A program made the position numbers and the translations under genes. A stretch of 64,000 nt of DNA from Tachypleus tridentatus. Lineage: Eukaryota > Arthropoda > Merostomata > Xiphosura > Limulidae. Shown one piece after another: positions 11,999 through 23,919 of this stretch. Positions within the stretch are counted from its first letter, which is position 1. Each line of letters begins with the position of its first letter. The notes under the pieces are model-generated. The model worked only from the letters and a program-made list of their open reading frames with translations. It ran no database searches and was not told the origin of the DNA. The DNA is taken from assembly GCF_004210375.1 (NCBI RefSeq), contig NC_134825.1, forward strand, positions 67,385,558-67,449,557, given 5' to 3'.

Positions 11999-12279
11999 GG
12001 CCCGGCATGGCCAGGTGGTTAAGGTACTCCACTCGAAATCCGAGGGTCACGGGTTCGAATCCCCGTCACACCAAACATGCTCGCCCTTTCAGCCGTGGGG
12101 GGCGTTATAATTTGACGTCAATCCCACTATTATTTGGTAAAAGAGTAGCCCAAGAGTTGGCGGTGGGTGGTGATGACTAGTTGCCTTCCCTCTAGTCATA
12201 CACTGCTAAATTAGGGACGGCTAGCGCAGATAGCCCTCGAGTAGCTTTGCGCGAAATTCAAAAACAAACGAACAAACAC
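11999..12279 (+). repeat. SINE family A, near full length
   Basis: Complete copy starting GGCCCGGCATGGCCAGGTGG, with box B GGGTTCGAATCCCC, the CAAACATGCTCGCCC junction, the body and tail TAGCTTTGCGCGAAATTC, ending in a CAAACAAACA-type A/C-rich run. It serves as the reference copy for family A in this window. Confidence 0.93.
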
Positions 12280-14042
12280 AACTACCCATCAGAGAATTAT
12301 AGTGAATTACAGCCATGTTAGTTGTAAAGACAAAAAAGTACGTAAAAAATCAGAGCAATTTTAATTAATTAAAACTAAATTATATCAATAATTTTGTAAC
12401 GGTTAAAGCGTTAAGCTGTAAAATATAACTAAGGTGTAATAGTTGTATTAATGATGTAACTTTAAAATATATCCAGTAACATATTATAATAACAATTCTC
12501 ACGTTTAATTATATATTTTTTCTTTACATGGTCTCACGAAGAAACCTTGCGTGTTTTAGTGTTTGTTTAAATATATTATGTGTATTGGTAGTTTAAGTGA
12601 GATAATTACATCATGACATTGCGCAGGGTATGGTGTATTGACTGGACTGAAAGCATGTAAACATTTTTTGTACAATTTAGTTTTCTAACTATTCAAAATC
12701 ACGTCAGTGATATAACAGAAACGGTAAAAATAAAGCCTTACATCTGGCAAAGTAACTTTCTGTTAACCAGAAAAAGAATAGACTTAAGTAACCTAGAATT
12801 ATTTTTGAAATGTACTAGACAAATCCGAGCTGTTTGCTTACGGTTATTTTTGTTTTCATTTGAGTAATAATAACTTTGAACTCAATGACGTATTTATGCA
12901 TTACAACTGAAAAAGGCTAGCACGGTAATATTTGTATATAATGCAAAAGAAATGTAAAAATGTAGATAATATTGATTGTATGTATCTGGCAATAAATTAT
13001 GTGCTAAGGAAATGTAATATAGATTTTAGAATATGTGATATTTATATTCAACATTTCATAAATACTATTTTTTTCTTACTTGAAACTTGTACAATATCGT
13101 CGTTGTTGTTTTTGAATGTTTGTAAAATGTTTCGCTTCAATTACCAATACAGTTATGGTAAAAAGTTATATGAAACACTAAGTTACATTAATTACTGAAG
13201 CTAGCAGATAGCACCAAGACAGAGATGTGAACGATAGGGTAGAGTCAGTAGTGCAATAATTTAAAATTAAGCGTTTCGATATATTTTTCATTAACGAAAA
13301 TCAGGAGGAATTATCGCATTGCATGTAACGTTTTAATGTATATCCGTGTATTACATTATGTTACTTAACTCTTGAATTCATTTAAAGAAAGAGGGAGACC
13401 CAAGAAACCGTATTTATTAAATAGAAGTGTAAATGACAAAACTGTGGGAAACACTGGTGTAAGTTATCCCATAGAAAAAGTTAAATTACACGTTGTCTGT
13501 TCTGTTCTCATTTTTAGCTAACAAAAATTAATTTTGTGAACTTGCAGAAAAAGCCATTATGCATTTTTCAGTATTTTTTTTATGAATAATAAGTGATATA
13601 TATATATATATACTGTCAAGATTTTTTATGTATGTGTGGGGTGGATTTTTTTCACAGGAAGTGTGTAATTTTGCAATAAATTTCGACAACAAACAAACAG
13701 CACACAGTTCACTTGTTTTAAAATAATATATTAAAACAATCAAATATATTCAAAATGTTCACTACACAGTTGAAGTCCACATAGACTGGTTCAGTTACTT
13801 TATAACACAATTAACAAGACAGATTATTCTTCCTTGCTTTGTCAGTAAAATAAATCGGTGATAATTTCACTTACGTTACACTGTTTGTTACCAAAATTGA
13901 ATCCAGAGCTTTAAAAATTTGTTTCTCTTCATTAATGATCACACGGGTTGGTTCAGTTGCTTTAGAACATAAATGACAAATTATTTCTTCTCAGCTCTTT
14001 TATTATAATACAAGCTGTGATAACTTCAGAAATAATAATTAT
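12280..14042. other. No gene recognised
   Basis: AT-rich; includes a (TA)n run at about 13595-13611. No conserved frames. Confidence 0.5.
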
Positions 14043-14410
14043 ACACTGGCGTATTTAGATAGGGGCTAGGTTCGGGGGTTCGCGAACCCGTTCTTAAAAT
14101 TTTGAGCTTAGCAAACCCTCAGTCACACTTCATCACACATTTCGACAAGAAAGATTTAATGAGAAAATCACAGACCCCTGAATGGTCAATAATCACAGTG
14201 CAGATGATAATAGAGTGAAACAGAAAAAACGGACATGCTATTTGGAAATTTTTAAAATGAAATAAATAAAAGATTTTAAAGCACTTTTTCCATTATTTTC
14301 CTTTTCAAATGATGTATCAGTATAGATCCGGAAAAGTAAGAGAACCCGTTATTTGAGGCCTTCCCTTGAGAGAACCCCTTCTTAAAATTTTTGAATCTCA
14401 CCACTGATGT
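14043..14410. repeat. Degenerate nonautonomous DNA element (tentative, hAT-like ends)
   Basis: Begins CACTGGCGTATTTAGATAGGGG and ends near CACCACTGATGTAGG; the segment GAACCCGTTCTTAAAATTTTG recurs as a direct repeat at 14372-14394. Ends of this style (CAGTGGCG followed by a G run) are frequent in nonautonomous hAT-type elements. No target duplication is clear. Confidence 0.35.
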
Positions 14411-15351
14411 AGGGCCCATAAAAGGTATTAATCCTGTGCAAACACAGCCTTGTATTCGCCACTTTATGGCTGTGCTAACAATCTTTCAGTCGAGATCTAT
14501 CTCTTTAAATAACTAACTTTAGAATGTTTGTCATAATCCGACAGAGGACTGGAATGTCCTACAGACTACGAGTTATTACGAAGCAATGATACTCAATTAT
14601 AACAACGAGGAAAAGTCGGAAAGTACTAGTAACATTACGCTATAATATAACCAATTAATAACAAGCGAATTACACAACGTATGATACATAAACAGTCCTG
14701 CGACAAACCATCGCTTATAAAACAACGAAATTCAATAATCGCGCCACATAAACTATCTAAATCATAACACATTAAATTTAAACAATCGTGTATATCTAAC
14801 ATGTATATTTACGTTACTGTATACTTTATAAAGCTTCATCGTACGTTTTAAGAAGTTTTTAATGGTTTCTTGTCTCATTCGGTATTAAAAGCGTGATGCT
14901 TGTAACACGTTTAATACTTTTTTTTACATCTGCAGTCATGTATTATTTTTGATGAACAGGTAGATAAACAGCGATTTTCAAACATTAGCTTCCGGTTTTC
15001 TTTACTGTCTATTATTAGTCAACGTTGAGCCTTCCGGGTGTTCGGGAACAAAAGAGGGTAAATCTGAAACAAAATAAAAATACAACCAGTTTATTTTTCT
15101 GCTTGGACATTGTAAGACATATCCTTAGATAAACCCGGACATACATACCATTATTTACAGCATAAATAAAATATTTAGAACTGCTCTTAAACCCTAAATA
15201 GATTGACAATATGGAAATTATAGTGAATTTTATTAAACATAAGATGTTCATTTTCAGGGTACAAGAATTAGCTAAAATGAGCACTAAAATAAATAATGTT
15301 ACGTTAGGCCAAGTTTAGGGACATCAACAATTTTTTGAGACTTTTTTTTTA
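14411..15351. other. No gene recognised
   Basis: Spacer; an 89-codon minus frame at 15015-15284 has no recognised similarity. Confidence 0.5.
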
Positions 15352-15440
15352 ATGTTTACAGACTTCCAATGAATCCTGAATTCGATTCGTGGATAAACCA
15401 GATAGCACAAATTAGCTTTGATCTAAAAACAAACAAATTA
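15352..15440 (+). repeat. SINE family C-like, diverged 3' part
   Basis: GTTTACAGACTTCC, GAATTCGATTCGTGG and the tail AGATAGCACAAATTAGCTTTG with a CAAACAAA end. Confidence 0.5.
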
Positions 15441-16208
15441 ATATCATATATGAAAATGTCGTAAAAAGTAGGGTAGGATTCACTTGTAAAAGAAACTTCT
15501 ATACGTTGCTACTGTAATACGTTCAAATTATATCCATTTATTTATTAGTTTAGGCTGTAATTTTGTATAATTATAAAATATACTATTAACTTCCTTGCTG
15601 TTAGTATAACAAAAACTCCAACTTCTTCTTGAGACACATCGAATAAATTGAATTAGTTATGAACGAGTTTTTTTGTTTATCAGTCAGAAGAATGTTTCAT
15701 ACATATAAATAAATTTATAGCGCCTTCTTATAATAAACTGTAAATTACGTATTTCATGACGTAGACATAAGATCGTTTTATTTAAAGCCAAAACAGCTGT
15801 TTTTACTTTTCTTACATTTATTGTCTTGCTCTTCAAATTCGTGACCTCGATGCTATAAACACATTTCTAAAATAAAAAAAAGCAAACAACCAACTCGTGT
15901 TTGTTGGTGTACAATGAATAATCACCTACTTCAGCATAGTGACATTTCAAACGAGTGAGAACTGTGCTCTTGAAACGTACAAGTAATCAACTGGTCTCTC
16001 CTGGTTGTGCTTATTCGGACTGCGTCTGAGACGAGACTTGTGGTTTCGAGTAGACAAAAATAGCGTTGTCTGTCTACAGTTACAGTTTTGGGCAGTGTCG
16101 ACTGTTCGTTTCTAAACATTATTTTATATACTTGTGCTAACGAAGTATAAAGAAGGGTTTTCTACTTGCTAGTTTTCCTTACTTGTTCAAATATTCATGA
16201 GTAACTCT

Positions 16209-16464
16209 GGATGTTTGTTAAATTTCGCACAAAATTACTCGAGCGCTATCTGCGCTAGCCATTCCTAATTTTGAAGTGACAAGACTAGAGGAAAGGCAAC
16301 TAGTCAACGCCAACCGCCGCCAACTCTTGCACTATTATTTACCAACAGACAATGGGGTTGATGAACACATTATAACGCTCCCACGGTTTAAAGGGCAAAC
16401 ATATTTTTGAAAGGATTTCAGCCCCGAAGGTTTTGTGTCCAGCTCTACCACCACCAGGTCAACT
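16209..16464 (-). repeat. Old SINE family A inside repeat Y copy 1
   Basis: TTTCGCACAAAATTACTCGAG, GCGCTATCTGCGCTAGCC and the CACATTATAACGCTCCCACGG segment are family A read on the minus strand. The head is heavily altered. The same old copy is in Y copy 2. Confidence 0.75.
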
Positions 16465-16484
16465 GTTAATCGTGATACTTATTT

Positions 16485-16547
16485 TGTTTGTTATTAAGCA
16501 CAAAGTTACACGATTCTCTGTGCTTTGATCCAGCCACCAGGAAGAAT
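16485..16547 (-). repeat. Family C SINE remnant inside Y copy 1, internally deleted
   Basis: TTGTTATTAAGCACAAAGTTAC tail is joined almost directly to CAGCCACCAGG head; the middle, present in Y copy 2 (50175-50288), is missing here. Confidence 0.65.
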
Positions 16548-16565
16548 TGTGATATTTAAATCCTA

Positions 16566-16840
16566 GGCCCGGCATGGCCAGGTGGTTAAAGCACTCGGCT
16601 CGTAATCCGAGGGTCGTGGGTTCGAATCCCCATCACACCAAATATGCTCACCCTTTCAGCCGTAGGGGCGTTATAATATGTCAGTCAATCCCACTATTCG
16701 TTGGTAAAAGAGTAGCCCAAGAGTTGGCGGTGGGTGGTGATAACTAGCTGTCTTCCCTCTAGTCTTCTACTGTTAAATTAGGGACGGCTAGCGCAGATAG
16801 CCCTCTTGTAGCTTTGTGCGAAATTCAAAAGAAACCAACC
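16566..16840 (+). repeat. SINE family A, full length with perfect 10-base target duplication
   Basis: The SINE is bounded by TTAAATCCTA at 16556-16565 and 16841-16850. The left duplication is the end of repeat Y, so the SINE inserted at the edge of, or within, Y. Confidence 0.95.
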
Positions 16841-16850
16841 TTAAATCCTA

Positions 16851-18798
16851 ATAAACAAACAGGTAGTACCACTTGTTTTAAAGACATATAGCAAGAACCA
16901 GTGTTTTGTAACAATTTATTTTCTGAGTTCAATACAGTGATTAAGTGTTAAGAAATAAAAATTATGAGCAACAGAAAAATATGTTACATTTCCGTTTTTT
17001 TAATACGCTTTCATATGCCTAGAACTTGGGTAAATAATACAAATAATAAGAGGAGTATGTTTTAATATGGGTTATCTGGGTGTTCGAATTTCATTCTAGT
17101 TTTGACTTTCTAGAACCTTCTTTGACTTGTGTATTCATTTGTGGTTTTAATGTTTATAAAAATAGAAATTAAAGATCAATATTAATACTTAAGAGGCTTG
17201 CCAAGAAAAAAAAAAAACAGTATAAAATGACGCTGTATGTTTGGTTGTTCAAAACTATCAATACACCCAGTACATGCGCCGCAGGAGCAAACTTTCAGAT
17301 GAATCAGCAAATGCGGCAGTGATGACGTGGGGCATACGACTTGAAGCTCCGCCCTCCGTACTGCCCCTGGTGGCTGGATTGTTTCGTCAATAGTTCTATA
17401 ATCTATATACGTATTGAATGAAACTGATTTCCTGATTATGAATAATCATATTCAGTGTTTTCCAGCGCTAAATATAACATATTTTAATACTGTAAATACA
17501 GTATTTTATGTGATCAAGAAGTCAGGTTATCATTTGAAATTTAAGTCGTATTCAAAGTGCTGTTACATCCAAATATATTGCAAGATAACTTTGAATTACA
17601 GTTTTTACTGCACTGTTCAATGCTTATTAAAAAGAACAAAAACTCCTTGGGATTTTATGCTCAAATTAAATTGAAGTGTAAAAGGTAAGTAATTAATATC
17701 GGTAATCGAATTCTTAGCAGATACATCATGCTTGTATGAAACACCTGAATCTGGGTGACATGTTTTATGGACACCTTATTCTGTTTTGTTATCACAAACA
17801 CAAATAGACTCATTTATGGCTAATCATATCGTTTTGGTCAGAAGACAGTGAGACGAAATAGCATTCACGTTTTGACGGGGTGTATTAGGGCGCCGAAATA
17901 GATATTTATGTCCTCTGAAGTCTACTGTTTTTGTGTGCAAGAAAAATATGCATTTCTCAAGTAACGTATCTCTCTTCTGTATTTCTGAGAGCTACCCGCA
18001 CCCACCTCTAGATTTTTCTTAAAATCCTATCTTGGCCAATGAATGATAGGTTAGTATGTTAGCAAATCGCGTACTCACTGTTTTCACACGTTTTGTAAAT
18101 CGCATGTAAAGAGAAAAAGTTTTATTGCACTGTATTGTGTATAACTGTGTGAAATGAAACAATTACTTAAACTTCTGAGTGTTTACATTGATTTTCACTT
18201 TAAGTACGATACGGTTTATCGTTGTTGTAACTAAATTATAAGAACAACAAAAATAATTATCAGTTCAGGTACTATACGAAGATTTCTTTGAATTGTATCC
18301 ATTATAAAGATAGCAAATGCCACTATTCAACATCTCGAAAAGTAAATATAAGAGTTCCAAATACCAGCCGTTATGATTGATTACAGCAGAAGTGCAATTC
18401 CGACTCTTTCGTATTGCAGAACCAGAGCCAGTAACGGTGTGATTCCACCTCAGATTTCAAGGAGTAGGTAGTGTGAAATTATGAGAGGTTGAAGCTACAA
18501 AAAAAATAAGTTGTATATAGCGTTAATAAATAAAGCTTTTTTGAGTGAATTTAGAGAAAAAAAATGTGTACAGGTTCAAGGCATATTTTAGAGGATTTAA
18601 TAACGTATTTTTAGTTTTTTTTACACGAAAGGTCTGTCATCATTACTTTTACAGTTGAGATATAAATGTGTGAGATATTCCCAGTGCAATGTCTTCATTT
18701 TGCGATTAAGAAAAGAAATAGTTCTGAAATGCGTGAGCGTGTTTTGTAACCTAATTGCTTCTGAAATACATTAAGATGGTTTTGTTAAACTAGTTAGT
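16851..18798. other. Intron sequence with one GC-richer patch
   Basis: No gene recognised. At about 17270-17390 a short CpG-richer stretch holds GCTCCGCCC, a TGATGACGTGG CRE-like site and CTGCCCCTGGTGGC (17361-17374), which resembles the CTCF core. These are candidate regulatory sites only. Confidence 0.35.
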
Positions 18799-18949
18799 TG
18801 TTTATTTGTTTTTTAATTTCGCACAAAGCTACTCGAGGGCTATCTGTGCTAGCCGTCCCTAATTTAGCAGTGTAAGACTAAGCTAGTCATTACCACCCAC
18901 CACCAACTCTTTTACCAACGAAGTGGGATTGACCGTCACATTATAACAT
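18799..18949 (-). repeat. SINE family A, 5' truncated and internally deleted
   Basis: Tail and body of family A on the minus strand, ending at GACCGTCACATTATAAC; the head and about 20 bases of body are missing. Confidence 0.85.
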
Positions 18950-19543
18950 TTTGTATATACATACGTATTCACAAAATGTGTGAGACAAGTGATCTCAATG
19001 TTTTTGATATTTTAGTAATATGTTGTTAAAACATTATACGTTATAAAATAACATATTATTTCTACAATCTTACATTTTTCTGTCATAATGGATAAAAGGT
19101 CACATACGTATATATTTTTACAAAACTCAAAGAATGTAAACCGTTATGAAATGAAATAGATTTCTTTTAACGCTTCAAACAGACAACTTACAGAATTGAA
19201 AAATAACATTTTTATAAGGAAAGACTTGGAGCTGCTGGCATAAATAAGCATATTCATCAGCGTGTATACACATAACTGTTAAATGTCTATACATCAAAAA
19301 TCAACTAAATGAGATTTATTTTCATATTTTCGTTTATACAATTACTTGATACTGGCTGTTGGTTCATTACTTTGTAGAAATGAACCACTTTATGGTTTTA
19401 CTTTTACCTGTCAGTTTTACATCTGTACAAGACATTATGATGAATAATTCAAGCATTCTTAATGACTTATAACTTAAAATAATGTAGCAGGTATTATCAC
19501 CTATTTTTGTGGGTAACTTGATGAATAAGTTGTAAGTTATGTA

Positions 19544-19719
19544 CAGTGGAACCCCTCTAATCAGGCCAGTTTGTCTCAGTCCCGAAGGTGGTTGCTTTAG
19601 AGGGGTTCCACTGTACATAATTAGGGATTATGCAAAAAAAAAAAAAGGGACTGTGTTTGAATGACCGCTTTCAAGGGGTGACCGAATCTGAGGGGTGGCC
19701 GCTTATAGGGGTTCCACTG
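19544..19719. mobile_element. Pogo/Tigger-like mini-element(s) with CAGTGGAACCCC ends
   Basis: CAGTGGAACCCCTCTAA begins at 19544 after TA. Its inverted match GGGGTTCCACTG occurs twice, ending at 19613 and again at 19719, each followed by TA. The inner pair makes a 70-base palindromic unit; the outer pair encloses related text (GACCGCTTTC, GGCCGCTTATAGGGG). TA target and CAGTG ends fit the Tc1/mariner-pogo group; no transposase is present. Confidence 0.65.
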
Positions 19720-19721
19720 TA

Positions 19722-20384
19722 ATTATACAAAAGGAAACATTAAAATATATAAAGTATGATGCATATAAAATACTGCAAAACACGAATTATTTATGTTATT
19801 GTGTAATACAAATATTCATTTGAAGAATACTTGTACTAGCCTTGACAGTAGTTCTGTATTATTCTAAACAAAGGTTAGGGCGACTTCCTGAAACTGTTTC
19901 CCACAGTGTCAGTGTTAATCAACACCTGGCGTTAGTTAGCAGCACCCTAGGAAGAATGCGTCACCTAATGACACGTTGGTTACTAACTGCGAGAACCACC
20001 GCTTGGCAACGACTCTCCTTTAAAACATTTATATTTGTCTGTAATAAAAACACAACAACAAATAAACAAGATATATTGATTTAGTAGATAAGTAATTAAA
20101 TATGTCTTAGTAATATGAATAGTGTCATATATCATTAGTTGTACTATTACCAACAATACTGATATTAATTCGCTTGTTGTTGTATTACTACCAATACAGT
20201 ACAACAAACACTATTCAAAGAATAAATAAAGTGTCAAACGAGTGAAATTTATCCTGAAAAGAGCCACAGAAAAAGGAAAAAGAAAGTACGGTCGCTGTTA
20301 GAAACCTTTCTACCAAAAACCATAGAGAATTGTGAAATGCCACGAAATATAAAAATAAGTGTTTGATTTCTTGTTTAGTAAAGA
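19722..20384. other. No gene recognised
   Basis: Spacer. Frames at 19842-20084 and 19983-20207 overlap on opposite strands and have no recognised similarity. Confidence 0.5.
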
Positions 20385-21697
20385 ATTAATACATTGTTGG
20401 AAACGTTTTATTTCTAAGGGTCTGTGGTCTCAGTAAAGCAAAAAAAACAAAACAAAAGTGCCATGTTCAGTAATTAAACAGTGTTCCATTCATCGCCACC
20501 CTGTTTTTTACTTTTAAAATCTTTCGACCTAAAATAATTATTTTATCGTGTGTTAAACAATTACTGAAGATGTGAAGGATGAAGTTAAGAGCTATCTTCT
20601 GTGAATAATTTTGCCAGATTTAAAATACTTTAAAAGATAATATATGTCAAAATTAGGCATGAAACATCAATTTTTAGTAACAATTGATTAACAGATGAAC
20701 TGCTGATTATTAGATATTAATAATTTAATCTATATGACAGACACATACTAATTTTATTTTACAGTAGATAAAAAATTACGTATTAGCAAAGTTCAGATAC
20801 GACTATATGGAAATAGTATGGTAGCTTCGATGTATATATCAATAATAGTTAACAATATTTGTTAAGTTTATTAGATGCGTTCATATATCAGGTCTCACAT
20901 AAAAAGGGTAAACACGCGATACATCCAACATTTAAACCGACAGAAATAACAATAAACAATTTATTACCAAACTCGTTTCAAAACAGTGTACTACGTAAGT
21001 CTGCGTTATTAAATACACCTTCAGTCACAATATAAATATATATAGTTTCTTCTCTCATTACATGACTAACACCACAAGTCAGAAAAGTGAATCACAAAAT
21101 GCTTATTAATGAAAACTAAGACAGACAGACGAAATGCAGCTAACTGAAAGCCCTTGTTTCACATCATAAAAAATATAGCTCGCTTATCTTCTTTTAAAGT
21201 TCATTTGATAATAAAAATAAACGTTATCTTGACCATATGGTTTATTTAATTAGCTTATCCTAGTAATAAGTATGTTAACCTAAGCCATTTGAATACAGAT
21301 AAACAGAACCTTTAAAACATACGATGAAAATATACTATGCACAGCACCCTATGCTGTAAAACATGCTTATTTTCTACCACTACTAAGTTGAGTTACATGA
21401 CAATTCAAAACTGATTATAATAAGCTTTACAATCCCTAATAAATGACATACGAGTTACATTTATTAAAGATAAAAAGGATGTGTGTGTGTTCTATGCGAA
21501 ACTCACTAGCACGTTCAAATTACTAATTCAAACTGAAATTAGTTTTAGTGGAAACGTATTTAAATCTACTTAGTTTATTAGAGCCAGATGTTCCAACACG
21601 TTCTATATGTCTACACAAGAATAAGCAAACCTGTACGAAGAGATTTTTGTTTTTTTTTTTTAATTTTGCGCAAAGCTACACGAGGTCTATATGCGCT
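20385..21697 (-). repeat. Dispersed repeat X, copy 1
   Basis: About 1.3 kb match, in reverse complement, the block at 58134-59444 and partly 60533-61466. The match ends on one side at ATTAAT (20385) and on the other inside a family A SINE tail (21660-21697). No coding capacity or terminal repeats were recognised, so the class is unknown. Confidence 0.85.
21660..21697 (-). repeat. Family A SINE tail fragment at the edge of X copy 1
   Basis: TTTTGCGCAAAGCTACACGAGG is a family A tail on the minus strand. It breaks off at GCGCT and meets an oppositely oriented SINE. Confidence 0.8.
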
Positions 21698-21850
21698 ATC
21701 TCACTATTCGTTAGTAAAAGAGTAGCCTAAGAGTTGACGGTAGGTGGTGATGACTAGCTGCTTTCCCTCTAATCTTACACTGCTAAATTAGGGACAGCTA
21801 GCGCAAATAGCCCTCGTGTAGCTTTGCGCGAAATTCCAAAACAAACAAAC
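21698..21850 (+). repeat. Family A SINE, 5' truncated, head-to-head with the previous fragment
   Basis: Begins CTCACTATTCGTTAGTAAAAG and runs to TAGCTTTGCGCGAAATTCC with a CAAAACAAACAAAC end. Confidence 0.85.
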
Positions 21851-22720
21851 GTATGTATATACATTAAGAGATTGGCTTTATCAAAACAAGTGGCTCTATT
21901 TAAACTCATAATAAAACTGATACTAATAATGACATCTTTCGTTACTCGCCACGTTAGTTTCCAGCAGGAATCATGTGATTGATAGACAGTGTTTTAACTG
22001 AAGACGGTAAGTTGTAAAGTAACCAGTCCGACAGCTATTGTACGTACATACGTATATAAGATTAAAGAAGCAGAGTAATATTGCTTTAGTAAAACAGTTT
22101 TATTTGGTGACATTTAGAACAAACAGTCTTTATCAAGTCACATGATAAGTGTTTGTTTTTTTAGTTAGGTGATATTATACCGTTAAATTGTATACTCGTT
22201 GTTTTTTCTTCTAACAGTTTTATATATATGTATATATGCACACGGACACGTTTATACGTCAATATAATTTATTTTGCTGTTGAGATTGCCATGAAATATT
22301 CACATCGTTGTCGAGTAGTCAGGGTGAGGGCATTCTGGAAGTCAACGAGTAGCTTGTGGTTGCTATGCCTTCATGTTGGGATACGTATGAGGGGCTGGTG
22401 ATATGCAGTATAATTGGCCCGAGGAAAAATTTATAATCATTATAGAATGTAGGGATAAGAAACACTATCAAGTCATTTAAATTTTTATTTTGGTATATGC
22501 ATATGATCAAAGAAATTGTACACGTTTTCCTCCTGTATTCTACGTGTGTGGTATCGGGGATTCCTAAACGCACCTTATCAGCCAGGCAAGTTTCTATCAC
22601 CCATTGGGAAGGGAAGAGTTTCTGTTTTAGGATGTTACATAAATAAATTCTAGCAGTGCTCTCGTATATTGCTTTGTTTGCTCAGAAACATTTTGGAATA
22701 ATAATTTAACAAATATATTT
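21851..22720. other. No gene recognised
   Basis: AT-rich spacer, with alternating TA/TG runs near 22220-22240. Confidence 0.5.
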
Positions 22721-22840
22721 GTATCCCGCTTGTACAGCGGTAAGTTTACGGATTTACAACGCTAAAATCAGAGGTTCGATTCCCCTCGGTGGACTTAACA
22801 GAGAGCCCGATGTGGCTTTGCTATATGAAAACACACACAC
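22721..22840 (+). repeat. SINE family B, full length with perfect 10-base target duplication
   Basis: AAATATATTT flanks it at 22711-22720 and 22841-22850. Head CCCGCTTGTACAGCGGTAAG, box B GGTTCGATTCCCC, then the tail GATGTGGCTTTGCTATATGAA and an (AC)n end. It defines family B as about 120 bases. Confidence 0.95.
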
Positions 22841-23071
22841 AAATATATTTATTTTACAAACCACGTAGTGTGGGAATTGCGGTTTTGTATTTTTTTTTAA
22901 CTTGTGACCTTTAATCAGTTTCAGTAACACTTTTACCTAAATATGATTGTAAGTAAATGGTCAAACATTTATTAATATTAATATTTGTCATTTTTATAAT
23001 TTTAATGGGATATATTTTATTGAAAGCCCTTAGATAATGAATATTATTACCAAGTAGAAATAGTTGGCTTA

Positions 23072-23278
23072 GTTTGTTTTGAATTTCGCGCAAAGCTACA
23101 CGAAGGCTATCTGCGCTAGTCGCCCCTAATGTAGCAGTGTAAGACTACAGAGAAGGCAGTTAATCATCACCACCTCACCGCCAACTTTTGGACTACTCTT
23201 TTACCAACGAATAGTGGGATTGACCGTCACATTATAACCCCCCGTGGCTGAAAGGGCGAGCATGTTTGGTGTGACGGG
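23072..23278 (-). repeat. SINE family A lacking its tRNA head
   Basis: Tail, body and the CGAGCATGTTTGGTGTGACGGG junction on the minus strand; the sequence breaks off just where box B should begin. Confidence 0.85.
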
Positions 23279-23390
23279 CGTTAGGGAGAAAGTGAAGCTA
23301 ATTTGTTATTGTTACGTGATCCAGATAATTTAAAATATTCTGTTACTCAATGAACATTGCCATGAGGAGTAAAAATAAAACTTTGAATAT

Positions 23391-23515
23391 AATTGACCGT
23401 CACATTATAACGCTCCCACAGCTGAGAGGGCGAGCACGCTTGGTGCGACGGGGATTCAAACCCGCGACCTTCAGGTTACGAGTCAAATATCTTAACCACC
23501 TGGCCATGCCGAGCC
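23391..23515 (-). repeat. SINE family A head and proximal body only
   Basis: Begins in the body at TTGACCGTCACATTATAAC and includes the whole tRNA-like head through TGGCCATGCCGAGCC. Together with the fragment 110 bases to the left it could be one broken copy with a duplicated centre, or two copies. Confidence 0.8.
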
Positions 23516-23552
23516 ACTTGTGTATGTGCGACCTGTTTACGAACGCTTCGTT

Positions 23553-23919
23553 ACTACCGTGTTTCTCCGATAATAAGACCTACCCATAAAATAAGACCTA
23601 GTGTGATTTTTGGGGATAGTTTTAATATAAGCCCTACCCTTAAAATAAGCCCTAGTTAAGAGTAGCAGGAAGAGGAAAGAAAAAAAATTAATTTATTAAT
23701 TAGTTTAATAGTTAGTTAATTAGTTTGTTTAAGTATTAATCAGTTAGTTTAATAGTTTAATAATAGTTTATTTTAAATGGTTAGTTTAATAGTTTTACTT
23801 TGTAACCTCATTTTTTTAATATATCAAAATAAGACATCCCCCGAAAATAAGCCCTAGTGTCAAATTTTGGAGTGAAAATTAATATAAGCCCTGTCTTATT
23901 TTCGGAGAAACACGGTAGT
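23553..23919. mobile_element. Nonautonomous DNA element with long inverted ends (MITE-like)
   Basis: ACTACCGTGTTTCTCCGA at the left is matched by TCGGAGAAACACGGTAGT at the right. Subterminal AATAAGCCCTAGT and AATATAAGCCCT segments recur in direct and inverted orientation, and the centre (about 23690-23805) is built from degenerate TAGTTTAATAGTT units. From memory, similar AATAAGACC repeats are widespread in animals; superfamily not assigned. The target duplication is unclear. Confidence 0.7.

Larger units (their letters stand above)
15711..16565 (-). repeat. Dispersed repeat Y, copy 1 (inverted relative to copy 2)
   Basis: About 855 bases are nearly identical, in reverse complement, to 50152-51063. 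The shared stretch runs from the GGCGCTATAAATTT end to TTAAATCCTA next to a family A SINE. A 62-codon frame (15931-16119) is kept in both copies with three amino-acid differences, but it has no recognised domain and may be chance. Y contains an older family A SINE and a family C piece, so it is a composite. Confidence 0.85.

Noticed and set aside
12001..12075. tRNA gene (box A and box B are well formed)
   Set aside because: It is the head of a dispersed SINE with body and tail attached, present many times; no independent tRNA gene with terminator was found.
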